A DNA stretch of 64,000 nt, taken from contig JAYKYS010000001.1 of NCBI GenBank assembly GCA_036924285.1, positions 41,787,501 to 41,851,500 on the forward strand. The letters run 5' to 3'. The stretch comes from Asterella californica. Taxonomy: Eukaryota > Streptophyta > Marchantiopsida > Marchantiales > Aytoniaceae. The translations under genes and the position numbers were made by a program. The stretch's first letter is position 1, and every line of letters starts with the position of its first letter. Shown here piece by piece: positions 20,436 to 30,700 of this stretch. The notes under the pieces are model-generated. The model was given only the letters and a program-made list of their open reading frames with translations. It searched no databases and was not told the origin of the DNA.

Positions 20436-21878
20436 CTAGATCTCCCAAGCTTCACTTACCAATCCCGGAACTCTACCTGTCCAACGACATAGGTATTGAG
20501 TAATGGGTTCTCCAGCTCCATCTGGATTCGGTGATGCTCGATGATCTACTATCTCAATCAACTCAAGATCATCAGCTCTTGGTAATGCTTCTAACACTGG
20601 ATGCCATTTCTGATATCTTCCTGACAACAACTCTAGTTCTTCACGAAACATCTTTAAGTTAGAAACATGAATGATGGGGTGATAGTGCTTCATACTAGCT
20701 GGAAAACGTAACTTATAGGTCACAGGACCTAACTTCTTCTCGATCAGGAACGGTCCTGCCCACTTCGGAAGAAGCTTCTTGACTAAGTCCACCCCTGTAG
20801 GGATTCTGAAGTTCTTGGTTCTCAACCAAACTCTCTGCCCTTCTTCAAACTGTACGTCTTGTCTACCACGGTTTGCATACTTAGCATACCGTTGTTGTGC
20901 CTTCTCCATGTGTTTCTTTGCCTCTTGAAACACAGTACCCTGAACACGTATGAAAGTCTCGAGATCTGGAGGATCTTGATTTGACCTTTCTGCATTTTCA
21001 TGCCCCTTGGTAGCCAGAGCTATAGGAGTCCAAGGTGCATGAGAGCCTCGATAAACCACTTCAAATGGTTTAAATCCTGTACTTGAATGCTTAGTGTTGT
21101 TATATGTAAACTCCACCAAGTCCAAGTGCTCGCTCCAATCACGCTGATCTCGCATGATATAGTTTCTCAACCCTTGCTCTACTATCTGTATCGTCCTTTC
21201 CGTCTGACCATCAGTTTCAGGATGATAGGAGGAACTGAACTTGAGGGTAGTTCGGAGTCTTCGAAACAAACCCTTCCAAAACTCAGCAACAAACCTCCTA
21301 TCCAAGTATGAAACAATATCTTTAAGCATCCCGTGATACTTAAAAACATATCGAATGAATAGTTCAGCGGCACCTTTTGACATCATTGCTTCCCTACAAA
21401 GGATGAGGTGAGCTTGCTTGCTGAAACGATCTATAACAACTAACAGAGCATCAAAACCTCCTGATTCGGATAAACCTGTGCATAAGTCCATACTTATGCT
21501 CTCCCAAGGCCCATCAGGTATTGGCAATGACCTCAGCAACCCTGCAGGTCTCCTTCGCTCGGTTCGTTGTTGTTGGCATGTCAAGCAAATCTGCACGTAC
21601 TTGACAACATCTTCCAACATGGACGGCCAATAGAACTGCTCTTTAACTCGTTGCAACGTTCTATTCTGCCCTCCATGTCCAGCCAGTTCACAATCATGAC
21701 ATTCTTGCATGACTAGTGTCCTTAGAGCTCCAGCTGGAACATAGACCTTGGTTTGATTATAAAACCAAAGATCATTGCGAAATGAGAGATTACGTACCAA
21801 TGGATCTCTCTCTTGTTGGTTGGTCCAACGTTGAGCCTGAGGATCATCTGGCAATGCTTGTCTGATTCGATCCAAAAG
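20436..21878 (-). CDS. pol: Integrase with chromodomain-like tail
   Basis: It opens in the same frame as RNase H. An HHCC zinc finger (ECHDCELAGH with a CLTC pair) comes first. The catalytic core has SMDLCTG (first Asp), then VSYLDRRF where DIVSDRD-type sequence is expected, so the second Asp is a Tyr (codon 21306-21308), then YHPETDGQTER with the Glu. A GPFLIEKKLGPVTYKL module follows. The last about 50 residues (IEIVDHR, then QYLCRWTG, then SEAWEI) resemble a chromodomain but stop just after the Trp-Glu, without the closing helix. Chromodomains steer integration to modified chromatin. The lost Asp should abolish strand transfer. Confidence 0.92.
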   Translation of the reverse strand, partial: LLDRIRQALPDDPQAQRWTNQQERDPLVRNLSFRNDLWFYNQTKVYVPAGALRTLVMQECHDCELAGHGGQNRTLQRVKEQFYWPSMLEDVVKYVQICLTCQQQRTERRRPAGLLRSLPIPDGPWESISMDLCTGLSESGGFDALLVVIDRFSKQAHLILCREAMMSKGAAELFIRYVFKYHGMLKDIVSYLDRRFVAEFWKGLFRRLRTTLKFSSSYHPETDGQTERTIQIVEQGLRNYIMRDQRDWSEHLDLVEFTYNNTKHSSTGFKPFEVVYRGSHAPWTPIALATKGHENAERSNQDPPDLETFIRVQGTVFQEAKKHMEKAQQRYAKYANRGRQDVQFEEGQRVWLRTKNFRIPTGVDLVKKLLPKWAGPFLIEKKLGPVTYKLRFPASMKHYHPIIHVSNLKMFREELELLSGRYQKWHPVLEALPRADDLELIEIVDHRASPNPDGAGEPITQYLCRWTGRVPGLVSEAWEI

Positions 21879-21881
21879 CTA

Positions 21882-22133
21882 TTCACTTGTGTCTTGGGTT
21901 GTTAACGCCTGGACACGTCTGCTTAACACATCCGCTGGAATATTTTCCTTCCCTTTTTGATACCGCCATTCGATATCAAAACGTGCAAGCTCCACTTGCC
22001 ACCTCTGTTGTTTATGTGACAAACGAGGTTGACTCTGAAAGTATGTATTACCCTCGCAGTCCGTCACAACAGTAACTTTGCTTGGTAACAAATAATGTTC
22101 CCAACGTTTCAGACAGTGGACAACTGCGAACAT
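21882..22133 (-). CDS. pol: RNase H, C-terminal part
   Basis: Same frame, after two stops only 12 bases apart (22152-22154 and 22137-22139). It reads EMFAVVHCLKRWEHYLL, then VVTDCEGNTYF with a catalytic Asp, and ends ADVLSRR, the standard end of gypsy RNase H. TAG at 21879-21881 separates it from the integrase. Confidence 0.88.
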
Positions 22134-22151
22134 CTCCTATTCATGAGCAGG

Positions 22152-23294
22152 TCATTTTGCCTCTGTTTCTGAAAACTTGTGACTTTCGTAAGCCACTGGA
22201 TGCTTTTCTTGCATCAACACTCCTCTAATGACCCATTGGGAAGCATCTGTGTGAACCTCGAAAGGTTCTCTCATCTTTGGAAGAGCTAGCACGGGCATTT
22301 CTGTCAGTGCTTGTTTCAACTCTTGAAATGCTCTTTCAGCTGCTGGGTTCCAAATAACCTTGGAAGCCTTGCGCAATAAGCCAAACAAAGGTGCGGCTTT
22401 ATGCACAAATTGATAAACAAAACGCCAAAAGTATGTGGCTAACCCAAGAAAAGATCTGAGCTCATGAACACTCTCAGGTCTCTTCCATTCAACAATGGCT
22501 CGAATCTTAGCCCTGTTAGGGTGAATACCATGCGCATCGATCAAACATCCTAGAAACACCACACTCTCTTGTCCAAAAGAACACTTGCTCTTCTTGAGGT
22601 AGAGTTGATGTTCTTCCAGACGCTTAAAAACTGTTTCAACATCTGCTAGATGCTGATCCCAAGTGGATGAGAAGATGATGATATCGTCTAGGTACACGAT
22701 AACATTCTCATCCAAGAGATCTCTGAAGATCTCGTTCATTAGCCTGCAGAAAGTACCAGGTGCATTGGACAATCCAAACGGCAACACTGTATACTCAAAC
22801 AAGCCATACCTCGTCCTTACAGCTGTCTTTTCTTCATCTCCTTCTTTGATCCTGATCTGGTGATATCCAGAACGAAGATCCAACTTGGTGAAGTACTTTC
22901 CTGTGACCAACCGATCTGTGGTTTCATCCATGAGCGAAAGAGGATACTTGTTCTTGACAGTAACTTTATTAAGTGCACGGTAGTCTGCACACATGCGGAT
23001 ACCACCATCTTTCTTGGTCACGAACAACACCGGGGCAACATAAGGTGATATACTAGGTCGTAAGATACCCTGAGCTACCAACTCTTTCAATTGAGTCTTC
23101 AGCTCTGTCAGCTCATCAAACGACATCCGTCTTGATGGCACTGCAGTAGGGGTAGCCCCAGGAACCAGATCAATAGTATGATCCAAGGCTCTCCTCGGAG
23201 GAAGTCCTGTTGGTAACTGGTCCGGCATTAGATGAGAATACCTCTCAATCAATGCTTGCATATCAGGATGTATGAGAAGAGCAGCAACACGTTC
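22152..23294 (-). CDS. pol: Reverse transcriptase and start of RNase H
   Basis: In frame with the protease. RT blocks are all present: RMCADYRALN, KLDLRSGYHQIRI, RYGLFEYTVLPFGLSNAP and the catalytic VYLDDIIIFS near 22697-22668. The RNase H begins with EVHTDASQWVIRGVL, carrying its first catalytic Asp. The segment ends at TGA (22152-22154), which most likely replaces the Trp codon of the conserved 'W.V.E.E..A' stretch. Confidence 0.93.
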   Translation of the reverse strand, partial: ERVAALLIHPDMQALIERYSHLMPDQLPTGLPPRRALDHTIDLVPGATPTAVPSRRMSFDELTELKTQLKELVAQGILRPSISPYVAPVLFVTKKDGGIRMCADYRALNKVTVKNKYPLSLMDETTDRLVTGKYFTKLDLRSGYHQIRIKEGDEEKTAVRTRYGLFEYTVLPFGLSNAPGTFCRLMNEIFRDLLDENVIVYLDDIIIFSSTWDQHLADVETVFKRLEEHQLYLKKSKCSFGQESVVFLGCLIDAHGIHPNRAKIRAIVEWKRPESVHELRSFLGLATYFWRFVYQFVHKAAPLFGLLRKASKVIWNPAAERAFQELKQALTEMPVLALPKMREPFEVHTDASQWVIRGVLMQEKHPVAYESHKFSETEAK

Positions 23295-23297
23295 TTA

Positions 23298-24245
23298 TTC
23301 ATCCGTCTCCACCTTGGGTTTAGACATCACTGCAACCCAAGCTTCATCTACGGATTTGATCTGTTTTCCAAACTGTCTAGCTGTGCAGATCTGAAATGCC
23401 ACCTTTGCTCGTTGAAACCTACGAGCAGCATGGTTTGGCTCCTTGGGTCTCTCTTTGATGATCAAAGGATGTGGTTGACCCAAGCCCCATCGGTCCATGA
23501 CTATGACGTTCTCTTCTTGAACATCTAGCTTGGCTTTGGTCTCTTGTAACCAAGACCAGGACAAGATACCCTCCATCGTATCACCTAAGCTCATAACTAA
23601 AAACTCGTGCTTCCTAGTTACCCCTCCAACAGTAATAGGAACACTCATGAGTTTTTCTGTAACGGTTGTGCTACCTTGCACAAACCTTACCAACAACGGG
23701 CTCATGATCTTGGTTCTAGTCACCCCCAAGGTCCTGACTAGTTTTTCATCCAAGACATTCACATCTGTTCCGGTATCAATAAGCAAACAACACCGGTGGT
23801 TTCCTATTTTTACTTCAATCCACGGTAGAAAATCTCCATGTTCTATCAAATGCTCATCAGCACATACCTCTGCTTCAGTAGTCGCCTCAACTGGTTTTTC
23901 AACATTGGTTGTCTCTTCAGCTGTCAACCCACGAACGTTGCTCGCTGTTGAACGTTGAGGACACTCACGAGCAATGTGACCATCCCGTCCGCATCGAAAA
24001 CAGATGATCGTCTTTGAAGGTGTAGCACTGCTAGCTCCACTGCTCCTAGCACCTGAAGTCGAAGCTTGGTTGGATCCTACATTGGATGCATAAGATCCAA
24101 TAGGTCGTATCTGAGTAGGACCACGAGAAACTCCTTGCTGTTGAGACCCACGAGAAAACCTCCTTTCCTCTGCATCAAATCTTCCACCATCACGTCCTCT
24201 ACCACCTCTACTCCGAGAGGACGCTATCTGTCCTTGAGGATTGCG
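23298..24245 (-). CDS. Gag zinc knuckle and aspartic protease
   Basis: Open from the capsid's stop. A Ser/Gly/Arg-rich linker leads to a CCHC knuckle at 24002-23961, CFRCGRDGHIAREC (CX2CX4HX4C), which binds nucleic acid. The retropepsin-like protease follows, with active-site motif LLIDTGTDVNVLD near 23795-23755 and a second hydrophobic strand LGDTMEGILSWSWL. The catalytic Asp is intact. The segment ends at a TAA (23295-23297), after which the same frame continues into the RT. Confidence 0.88.
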
Positions 24246-24752
24246 TCAAAATCCTCTACTAGGCTCGCCATCACTTGTTCCACGTTGAAACTTGGAGGGC
24301 TGCACGGTGTAGTTACGTTCCCTAGTGTTCTCTGCTGCTTCCAGAAATGCAAACAAGTCTTGCATGTCCTCGGACTTATGAAACATAACCCAGCTATCAA
24401 ACACACTAGCATAGAAACCTTGCAGACCTTTCTTCAAGTGAAACAGCAAGTCGGTGCGATCCACCATGTGCAAACGAGTAACCAACTCAAAAAATCGCTG
24501 GAGATACTGTCTGATACTCTTTGTCTGTCTCAGATGAATGAGCTCCAGTCGAAACTGTGTTGCTTCATCCACTGGTACCAGATGTCTTCTGAGTTCATCT
24601 TTCAGCTCCGGCCAAGTGGACATAGGAGTTGTATCGTTCAAATTCCTCATCCGCTGTTGACCTCCATACCATTCTTTAGCCTCTTCTTCCAATCTACTAA
24701 CAGCATAGGTGAACCAACTGCGCTCATCAAAATTCTCTAGGTAATTCTCCAT
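24246..24752 (-). CDS. gag: Gag capsid domain (retrotransposon gag)
   Basis: The segment MENYLENFDERSWFTYAVSR, then AKEWYGG, STWPELKDELRRH, and ATQFRLELIHLRQTKSIRQY is the Retrotrans_gag capsid fold that packages the element's RNA. It is open for 168 codons after the frameshift and ends at a TGA (24246-24248) that most likely arose from CGA, because the frame continues directly into the zinc knuckle. Confidence 0.85.
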   Translation of the reverse strand: MENYLENFDERSWFTYAVSRLEEEAKEWYGGQQRMRNLNDTTPMSTWPELKDELRRHLVPVDEATQFRLELIHLRQTKSIRQYLQRFFELVTRLHMVDRTDLLFHLKKGLQGFYASVFDSWVMFHKSEDMQDLFAFLEAAENTRERNYTVQPSKFQRGTSDGEPSRGF

Positions 24753-25135
24753 TTCAATAATCCATAACTCAAACCTGGAAAAGCTTTTTTCTCACCGTTG
24801 AAGGCTGATGGTGTCGCTGGTTCAGCCCACTTCACTTTCCGCTTGTGCCTTTCTTTGGTTGAGCTGCCTTCCGCAACATTCTCTTGCACCTTCTGTGATC
24901 CATCTTCATTCTTATCTGCTTGAGCAATATCAACTGCTTCTTCGCCTGGTAGTGCTAAATCCTTGACTTGCTCGATTTGTAGTACAGGGACCTCCGCTTC
25001 CTTCTCTTGTGTCGTTTTTGCTTGAGTTAAATCCGCCTTAAGCACCTTGTTCTCAGCTTCTACTTGCTCAAGTCGGCCTTCCAACTTTCTCAGCAATGCT
25101 TTCATCTCGTCCAACTCGGTCGACACAGCCTCCAT
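24737..25135 (-). CDS. gag: Gag N-terminal region, coiled coil (132 codons before frameshift)
   Basis: Begins with an ATG about 35 bases after the primer site. The first about 45 residues (MEAVSTELDEMKALLRKLEG onward) have a heptad pattern typical of the coiled coil ahead of chromovirus capsids. An acidic then basic linker follows. The frame is lost near 24775-24797, in a run of A/T, where the expected FELWIIEMENYLE segment continues in another frame. The frameshift removes the capsid from the product. Confidence 0.8.
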   Translation of the reverse strand: MEAVSTELDEMKALLRKLEGRLEQVEAENKVLKADLTQAKTTQEKEAEVPVLQIEQVKDLALPGEEAVDIAQADKNEDGSQKVQENVAEGSSTKERHKRKVKWAEPATPSAFNGEKKAFPGLSYGLLKWRIT

Positions 25136-25171
25136 TGTCGATGGTGTTTAGCAAAGACTCAACTTGAGCCT

Positions 25172-25183
25172 GCTCTGATACCA
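25172..25183 (-). other. Primer binding site, initiator tRNA-Met
   Basis: Read on the minus strand, the bases just inside the 5' LTR are TGGTATCAGAGC, two bases after the LTR's CA end. They are complementary to the 3' end of plant initiator tRNA-Met, the usual minus-strand primer of chromoviruses. This fixes the orientation of the element. Confidence 0.92.
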
Positions 25184-25185
25184 AC

Positions 25186-26134
25186 TGTAACGTTCGACCG
25201 CAGATCTCGGAACAGATTCCTTAATCTCTAACCAATGAACTGCCGAACGTGAACCTCCCTAGAGACCTGTATACTTTATTTGTGTCTCCAGATCCAGTTC
25301 GTTAAACTATCCACTAATGAGCACCGAGGATTTGATAACTGTTGAACGGGTTTCGAATAACCAACTAGTCTTTTGTAGGTCTCTGGTCAATCTTAGGTTG
25401 CTAAATACAGGTGGAACTATTCTAGACCTGGGTTGCATAAAATTTGGGCAGCGCTTCCGCTACTGGTGATCAAGTCGGAACGCCAGGACCCACAAGGAGC
25501 AACCGCCAAGACTAAGAGACCTAGAAGATGCTAGGAAGTAGGAAAGCAAAGCAATTACACCGAAATGAAGTCAACACGACACCAGATGCGCCCAACTCAG
25601 TTTTAGCACACAACTCAAGCCTACTTATCAGAATGGAGAAAGTCACGGGCTCATATACATTACATGGCATTACTTGCTGACAAGGTCACGCAGCGCTCTT
25701 GGACCGGCAATCCTTCACTACTCAGCAACTCTACTGTGACTAAGACTTCACTCGAGAACCTACTTTCACTCTGAACGCCCTGATTTCTGTTGCTCAACAG
25801 ATCAGACCCCAAGTCAGCGATCTAATCAACACCCCAAGTCTGCTCTCAAGGTCCCTCTTCAAATCTGCTCTCCAAAGAGCTTGATGTGCATCAGTTCTAG
25901 CTCTTGATTTTTGACCTCAAAGGCAATGTACACTACACTGAAAAATACAGTCTCCTCCCTCACTATCAAGAGTGCTCTCTCCAAAACTGAAAAACTGAGA
26001 ATGACCTCCTTTAGGGCTCGCGACACTCTTTTATCTAGTCTCTTGAGCCTACTTTATGACCATGCAGTTGCCACTTTTGGATTAATCACTGCCCGAATGC
26101 CATCTGGTTTGAGGAAAAAGCAAAAGGTGTTACA
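25186..26134 (-). repeat. 5' LTR of the chromovirus
   Basis: 949 bp, in plus-strand order starting tgtaacgttcg and ending ggtgttaca. It is the same length as the other LTR with no indels. Of the ten transition differences between the two, this copy carries the A or T state at nine. Confidence 0.95.
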
Positions 26135-26139
26135 ACTCT
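26135..26139. repeat. Target site duplication ACTCT (right)
   Basis: Identical to 18997-19001; see the left copy. Confidence 0.93.
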
Positions 26140-27655
26140 TACTGGAACTACAAGTATACCTCTGTATTATGATTAGCCCTGGGACAAATACGATGACAGT
26201 ATGAAAGCACACATGTTCATGGAGCGTTCACAGACCTTATGCTTCAAGTCATAGTTTAAACTATATCCCGAACCGCTGTTCGAGACCCGCAATCGGACGT
26301 TGTATTCAGAGATATTTACTTACAGTCGCATCTCATCCAAATATTCAATACCAACCTTTCCCACAGCAGGCTCAACTAGTCACGGTAGCTTCAGTTACGC
26401 AAAAACATTAGAATAATAAAACGCATCATGCAACAAAACAACATGAAAAAACAGAATCCAAGATAACAAGGCGTGGTGACGAAAATTTCAGCATGCCCCC
26501 GAAAAAGATTTTAAAGCACCGATATTCAGCGTCCCCCCTTCGAGTTATCGAGGGTGCATATTTTGACCAGTCGCGATACCCGAAGGAGGTCTAAAAACCC
26601 TTCGGTCAAACCTAGCACCTCGACTTTAGAATCCCCTAGTGCATCTGACTTCTACGCTGGCAGATCAGTAAACACGCGGCAGATTCCAGTAAGTGCAGCG
26701 AATGATACTGGATCTGTATATGCCATAATATGCCATATCCAAAAAGGATAAATAAGCCATTTAGCAGGTACCGTACGGACAGAATCATCGATCGTCGCGT
26801 GTTTCTTGCACCTTTGGAGATCAGCTAAGTCCCTTCTTCACTATCGTTGTAGTCTGGGCTTCAACTAGGACAAAACTCGCTAATGATAGACAACATGAAC
26901 TGAAAAGAAAACATACGGAAAATGCCCTCAGGAGACAGAAGTCAAAAGATCCTAAGATCCTGAGGCGGAACCCGACATGTTTGTTAATAAGCATTTCACC
27001 TAGTTGGGGACGCTTTAGTGCAACCACACGGCCTGCATTAACAATAAAGGTTAACCTGTCTTCACAGTTTTATGATCTCATAAGGTTTTATGCAATCTAC
27101 ATCTTATCAGTTCTCGTGCAGAAATAAGGAATATATACGTGGGACCGATATAGTGCTCACTACTGGAGCTAATTGTTCGTACAGCAACGTCAACTGTTTA
27201 ATTAGCGTCTAGCTCGACCGACATCAACAGACTTGAACAGAGATGTCAACTGTAGAGGATCTTTGTCGACACATGTATTATCTTGGTCGCAACCATCCGC
27301 GCATTTCAACTGTGTAAAGGAGAGACCAACCTTCACAGTTGGTCGAAATGTATGACTCTACTATACTTGTTATCTCACTTGGCAAGGTGCCCAGTATCCC
27401 CAAAACTACAAAGGGTGTGATGTCTTTGTCCTGTTCCCAACAGAGCTGAGTATATACTCATTGCAATATCTAGATTTCACACAATAAAGGTGAAAGGAAG
27501 TATAACAGTAAATCGGAAAACAAGGCTACCTTGATAAGCTAACTGGGCAATATCCTCTAATACCGTACTCGCGTCCGGTGGTCTTGAGTCGACATGCCGC
27601 CTGTCCTGGCGGAAGAACTCAGATGATGCTACTGGCTGGAAATCTGTCGGATGCT

Positions 27656-27746
27656 AACAATCCTACTTACACACTTTCTCATCAGCGTCGCGGGCTTAAC
27701 CCGCTATTTGCTTTGACCAAAATAAGTAAACAATCCTACTTACACA
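27656..27746. repeat. 18-bp direct repeat flanking a hairpin-bearing insert
   Basis: aacaatcctacttacaca occurs at 27656-27673 and again at 27729-27746. The 55 bases between hold gcgtcgcgggcttaacccgc (27685-27704), whose GCGGG/CCCGC can pair, followed by tttgaccaaa. The hairpin motif recurs at 54,544. Confidence 0.8.
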
Positions 27747-30700
27747 GCTGAGGTCAAGAGATGATTACAAGCCTTACTCAAGACATCATAGCTACATCGT
27801 AGATGATGGGAAAACAACTTTTCTGATGTAAGTACCGAGTTTGTTCCAGAATCTTGGTACTCAGTGTTCTTCTGACAACAAGCAAACGCTGCTAGCGTTT
27901 AGGGCATCCAGTCATAGAGCATCAGGAAGTTTCTCCTATGCCCAAATCTGTATGGTACACATCAGGCACAGTAACGAGGAATAGGAGATAAATTTCCATT
28001 TCCAATTCATTAAGTCAAGGAGGGTAAACAGTAAGCATCTGTGGCACCTCTTAAACCCAACTTCATGATACCGATATCATCAAGAATACAGCAACACTGT
28101 CAATTCGCCCTATCGTACAAGCAGAAAGGTTTCATCAGAATTTTCACAGATCTACAAAAGTAAGCTCCTTTTATTAGTCTTGGCACTTCTAGTATCATAA
28201 TCCTTACGAAAAAGTCAGAGTTCACAGGTTTGAGTTACTAAAGAGAAAACGTGGAACCCCAAACGTACAATACAAGGTTGAAGGCACATATTTTGATAAC
28301 AGAGATTGGCCGGTAAGTCATTTTGACAAAGTACAGCAACGGCTATTTTCATGATTGCAGCATTTGGAGAGCTCAACTTGCCCACGAAGATCCTAGTTGA
28401 CCTCTACTGCAGCTAGCGTGATTACAAGTCTCAGAGTCTATTTCTCCGAAAGGAAACGGCGTAGACTTTATTGAGGCCCCGTGACACTAAAGGCAATAAG
28501 CAAATTATAACATTGTTCGGACATCGATACCAAGAGGCACATTCTCTATTTGAACTCAGATCTAGACGTCAAGGACCTTGACCGATCGTTCGACCCTTCA
28601 AAGAACTAAACGAAGAAACTGGTATTAATTACATGGTGGTTAAGTGCGGACTCCAGATCCATGTGAATAATGTCAATAGGAATGTCTGTTTGGCTAGGAA
28701 AGTTACTGAATGTGTGCATACCTGATTTCTATAGCTAGTGGCCGCACTAGGAATCAGGCCTGATATCAGCTAGCTATACTTTTGATCCAGAATCCGGTTA
28801 TCAATTTTCAGCGTACTCTTTCAGTGTACTTCTAGCTCTAAACCAATTTTTGAAGCCATAACTGGAGACCTTGGCCGAACTTCAAGTTAAGACCTAAAAC
28901 GTTTCTTCAGGAGAGGACCTACAAACATACCAGCAGCTTCTCGTGACCAACAACGACTTTACACGACTGTTTTGATGACATTCGCTAGGTTACTAGATTG
29001 TGTTCGTCACTGAGTCTCATGGACATCGCAACTCCCAGAATCTTCTCCAGAAGCAAATGCGTTGTGTACATAACAATATGTATCCTCGGTAGTAGCTGGA
29101 GAATCGATGCATCAACGCTTATTATGAAGCGAATATATTATATCGACAATACGACAACTGTTTTATACGTTAGCTTGGGCAAGGCAAGTCGGGAACAAGA
29201 ATCAGGAATATTTTCTTCGTTCATGAAGGAAGTCTCTAGGTTAGCGGCACCAAAAATTAGCACGATTGATTACTCTGCCCATGAATCCATGGAATATAAC
29301 ATTCTTGCGTACATATTTTACCAAGATGAGTCTCAATTAACTGCACAACATTGCACTAAATTCGAAGATGAGCTGAAAGGAAACATTTGGACCAGATCAC
29401 CAGATAGATCTTATAGCCACGACAACGGAGAACCAGCCAAGAAGCTACCGGGACAGATTGGTAACGAAACAAGCTTTTGTGCAGGCTCTAAAAGGGAAGA
29501 AGGAGAATCCGTCAACAGTATCTGGAAGATACTATCATGCTCTGCTTATTAAGTTATGTCATTAGCTGCCCACGACAACATCTGTCGAATGTCGACCCTT
29601 CCCCCAATCATGCGGCTAGAGGAAGACTCACCTCTCCCCTACTGTCTGCAGAATCTGGAAGGACGTCGCCGTCATAGGAAGTGTTCTTATTGCGGATGTT
29701 TTCCCACCAATACGCGATCCAATGCTCTGTGTGCTACGGCCTTGTCACTACAGTCACGACATCTGCAGTCAGCAAGCTATGTTTATATACACTCTTCATA
29801 ACCCCACGTTACCCACATCGGCCCTAGGCTTTAACGGTGCGAGGTGATTTTCGATACCTCGATTAGGAAAGCATCTCGTGTAGTATAATCATTGTACTTC
29901 AGATTTAACAGCTATCGGTCACATTAAACTGACCGAAAAGAGGGAATCTGTTTGAGGAGCAAGGTATTAGTCTAGATTCTTGTTGAGTTTTCTAACCTTA
30001 GGGGCAATCGCCCAGAATAACGTCCATTCGATGCTCGCGTATTCCCGGGAACATTCATCTCTCCAAACACGAGATATTTACCTGCAGCCACCACGAAACC
30101 GTTATTTCACGAGGGATTCGCAAAGAACCGTGATAACCTTAACACTGGACGACTCGAGCTCCAAACGTCAAAGACAACGAAAAGCCAGGGGACTGTACGA
30201 ACATCCGTCGTGCTGAAAACTGGAACAGAGCGGAACGAAGACAGTCGTTGGAAATACTGCACGATGTCAAGATTAGAATGAAACACTGTTTGTGAGTCAC
30301 TACTCTCTCGCGTAGATAGTCTAGAGCTTCAAGAACAGAATATGCTCCGTATGTGGCAGTAAAAGCAGTAAAAGCAGTAAAAGCATTTCACACTCGTATG
30401 AAGTTAACCCCACGATGTGCCACCTCCATTTCAAGTCCGATACTTATCAGTCGACACTAGTACCAAGAACCTTAACGTTTTCAAGAGTTTTCTGCGGATG
30501 TTGCTTCTGTTTTTATAGGTATATGACTTCCCCTGATTAATAAAAGGGCATATTCGAGTTGCATCGTGGAACTCTTTCTGCCTTGACACTGGAATGCAGA
30601 CTTATGAATCAAGGAACGACAAAGCACATGTGTGCAAAGCTCGATCGATCATCGGTCAGTGGGATCTACCTGCATATTAGCACTTTTCCTCGCAGCTTTC

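Larger units (their letters stand above)
19002..26134 (-). mobile_element. Complete Ty3/gypsy chromovirus, 7,133 bp, inactive copy
   Basis: The element lies on the minus strand. It is bounded by two 949-bp LTRs that start TG and end CA, with a 5-bp target duplication, a tRNA-iMet primer site inside the 5' LTR and a purine tract next to the 3' LTR. Order in the element: gag coiled coil, capsid, CCHC zinc knuckle, protease, RT, RNase H, integrase and a chromodomain-like tail, which is the gypsy order (integrase last). Everything after the gag frameshift lies in one continuous frame, so a single Gag-Pol is expected. That frame is broken by a frameshift near 24775-24797 and stops at 24246-24248 (TGA), 23295-23297 (TAA), 22152-22154 (TGA), 22137-22139 (TAG) and 21879-21881 (TAG). 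The LTRs differ at 11 sites (10 transitions), so the insertion is young relative to the damage. Confidence 0.96.

Noticed and set aside
28998..29552. 184-codon open frame, plus strand, longest outside the retrotransposon and genes
   Set aside because: No recognisable motif, no splice-linked neighbours, and a frame of this length is roughly expected by chance in tens of kilobases of balanced sequence.
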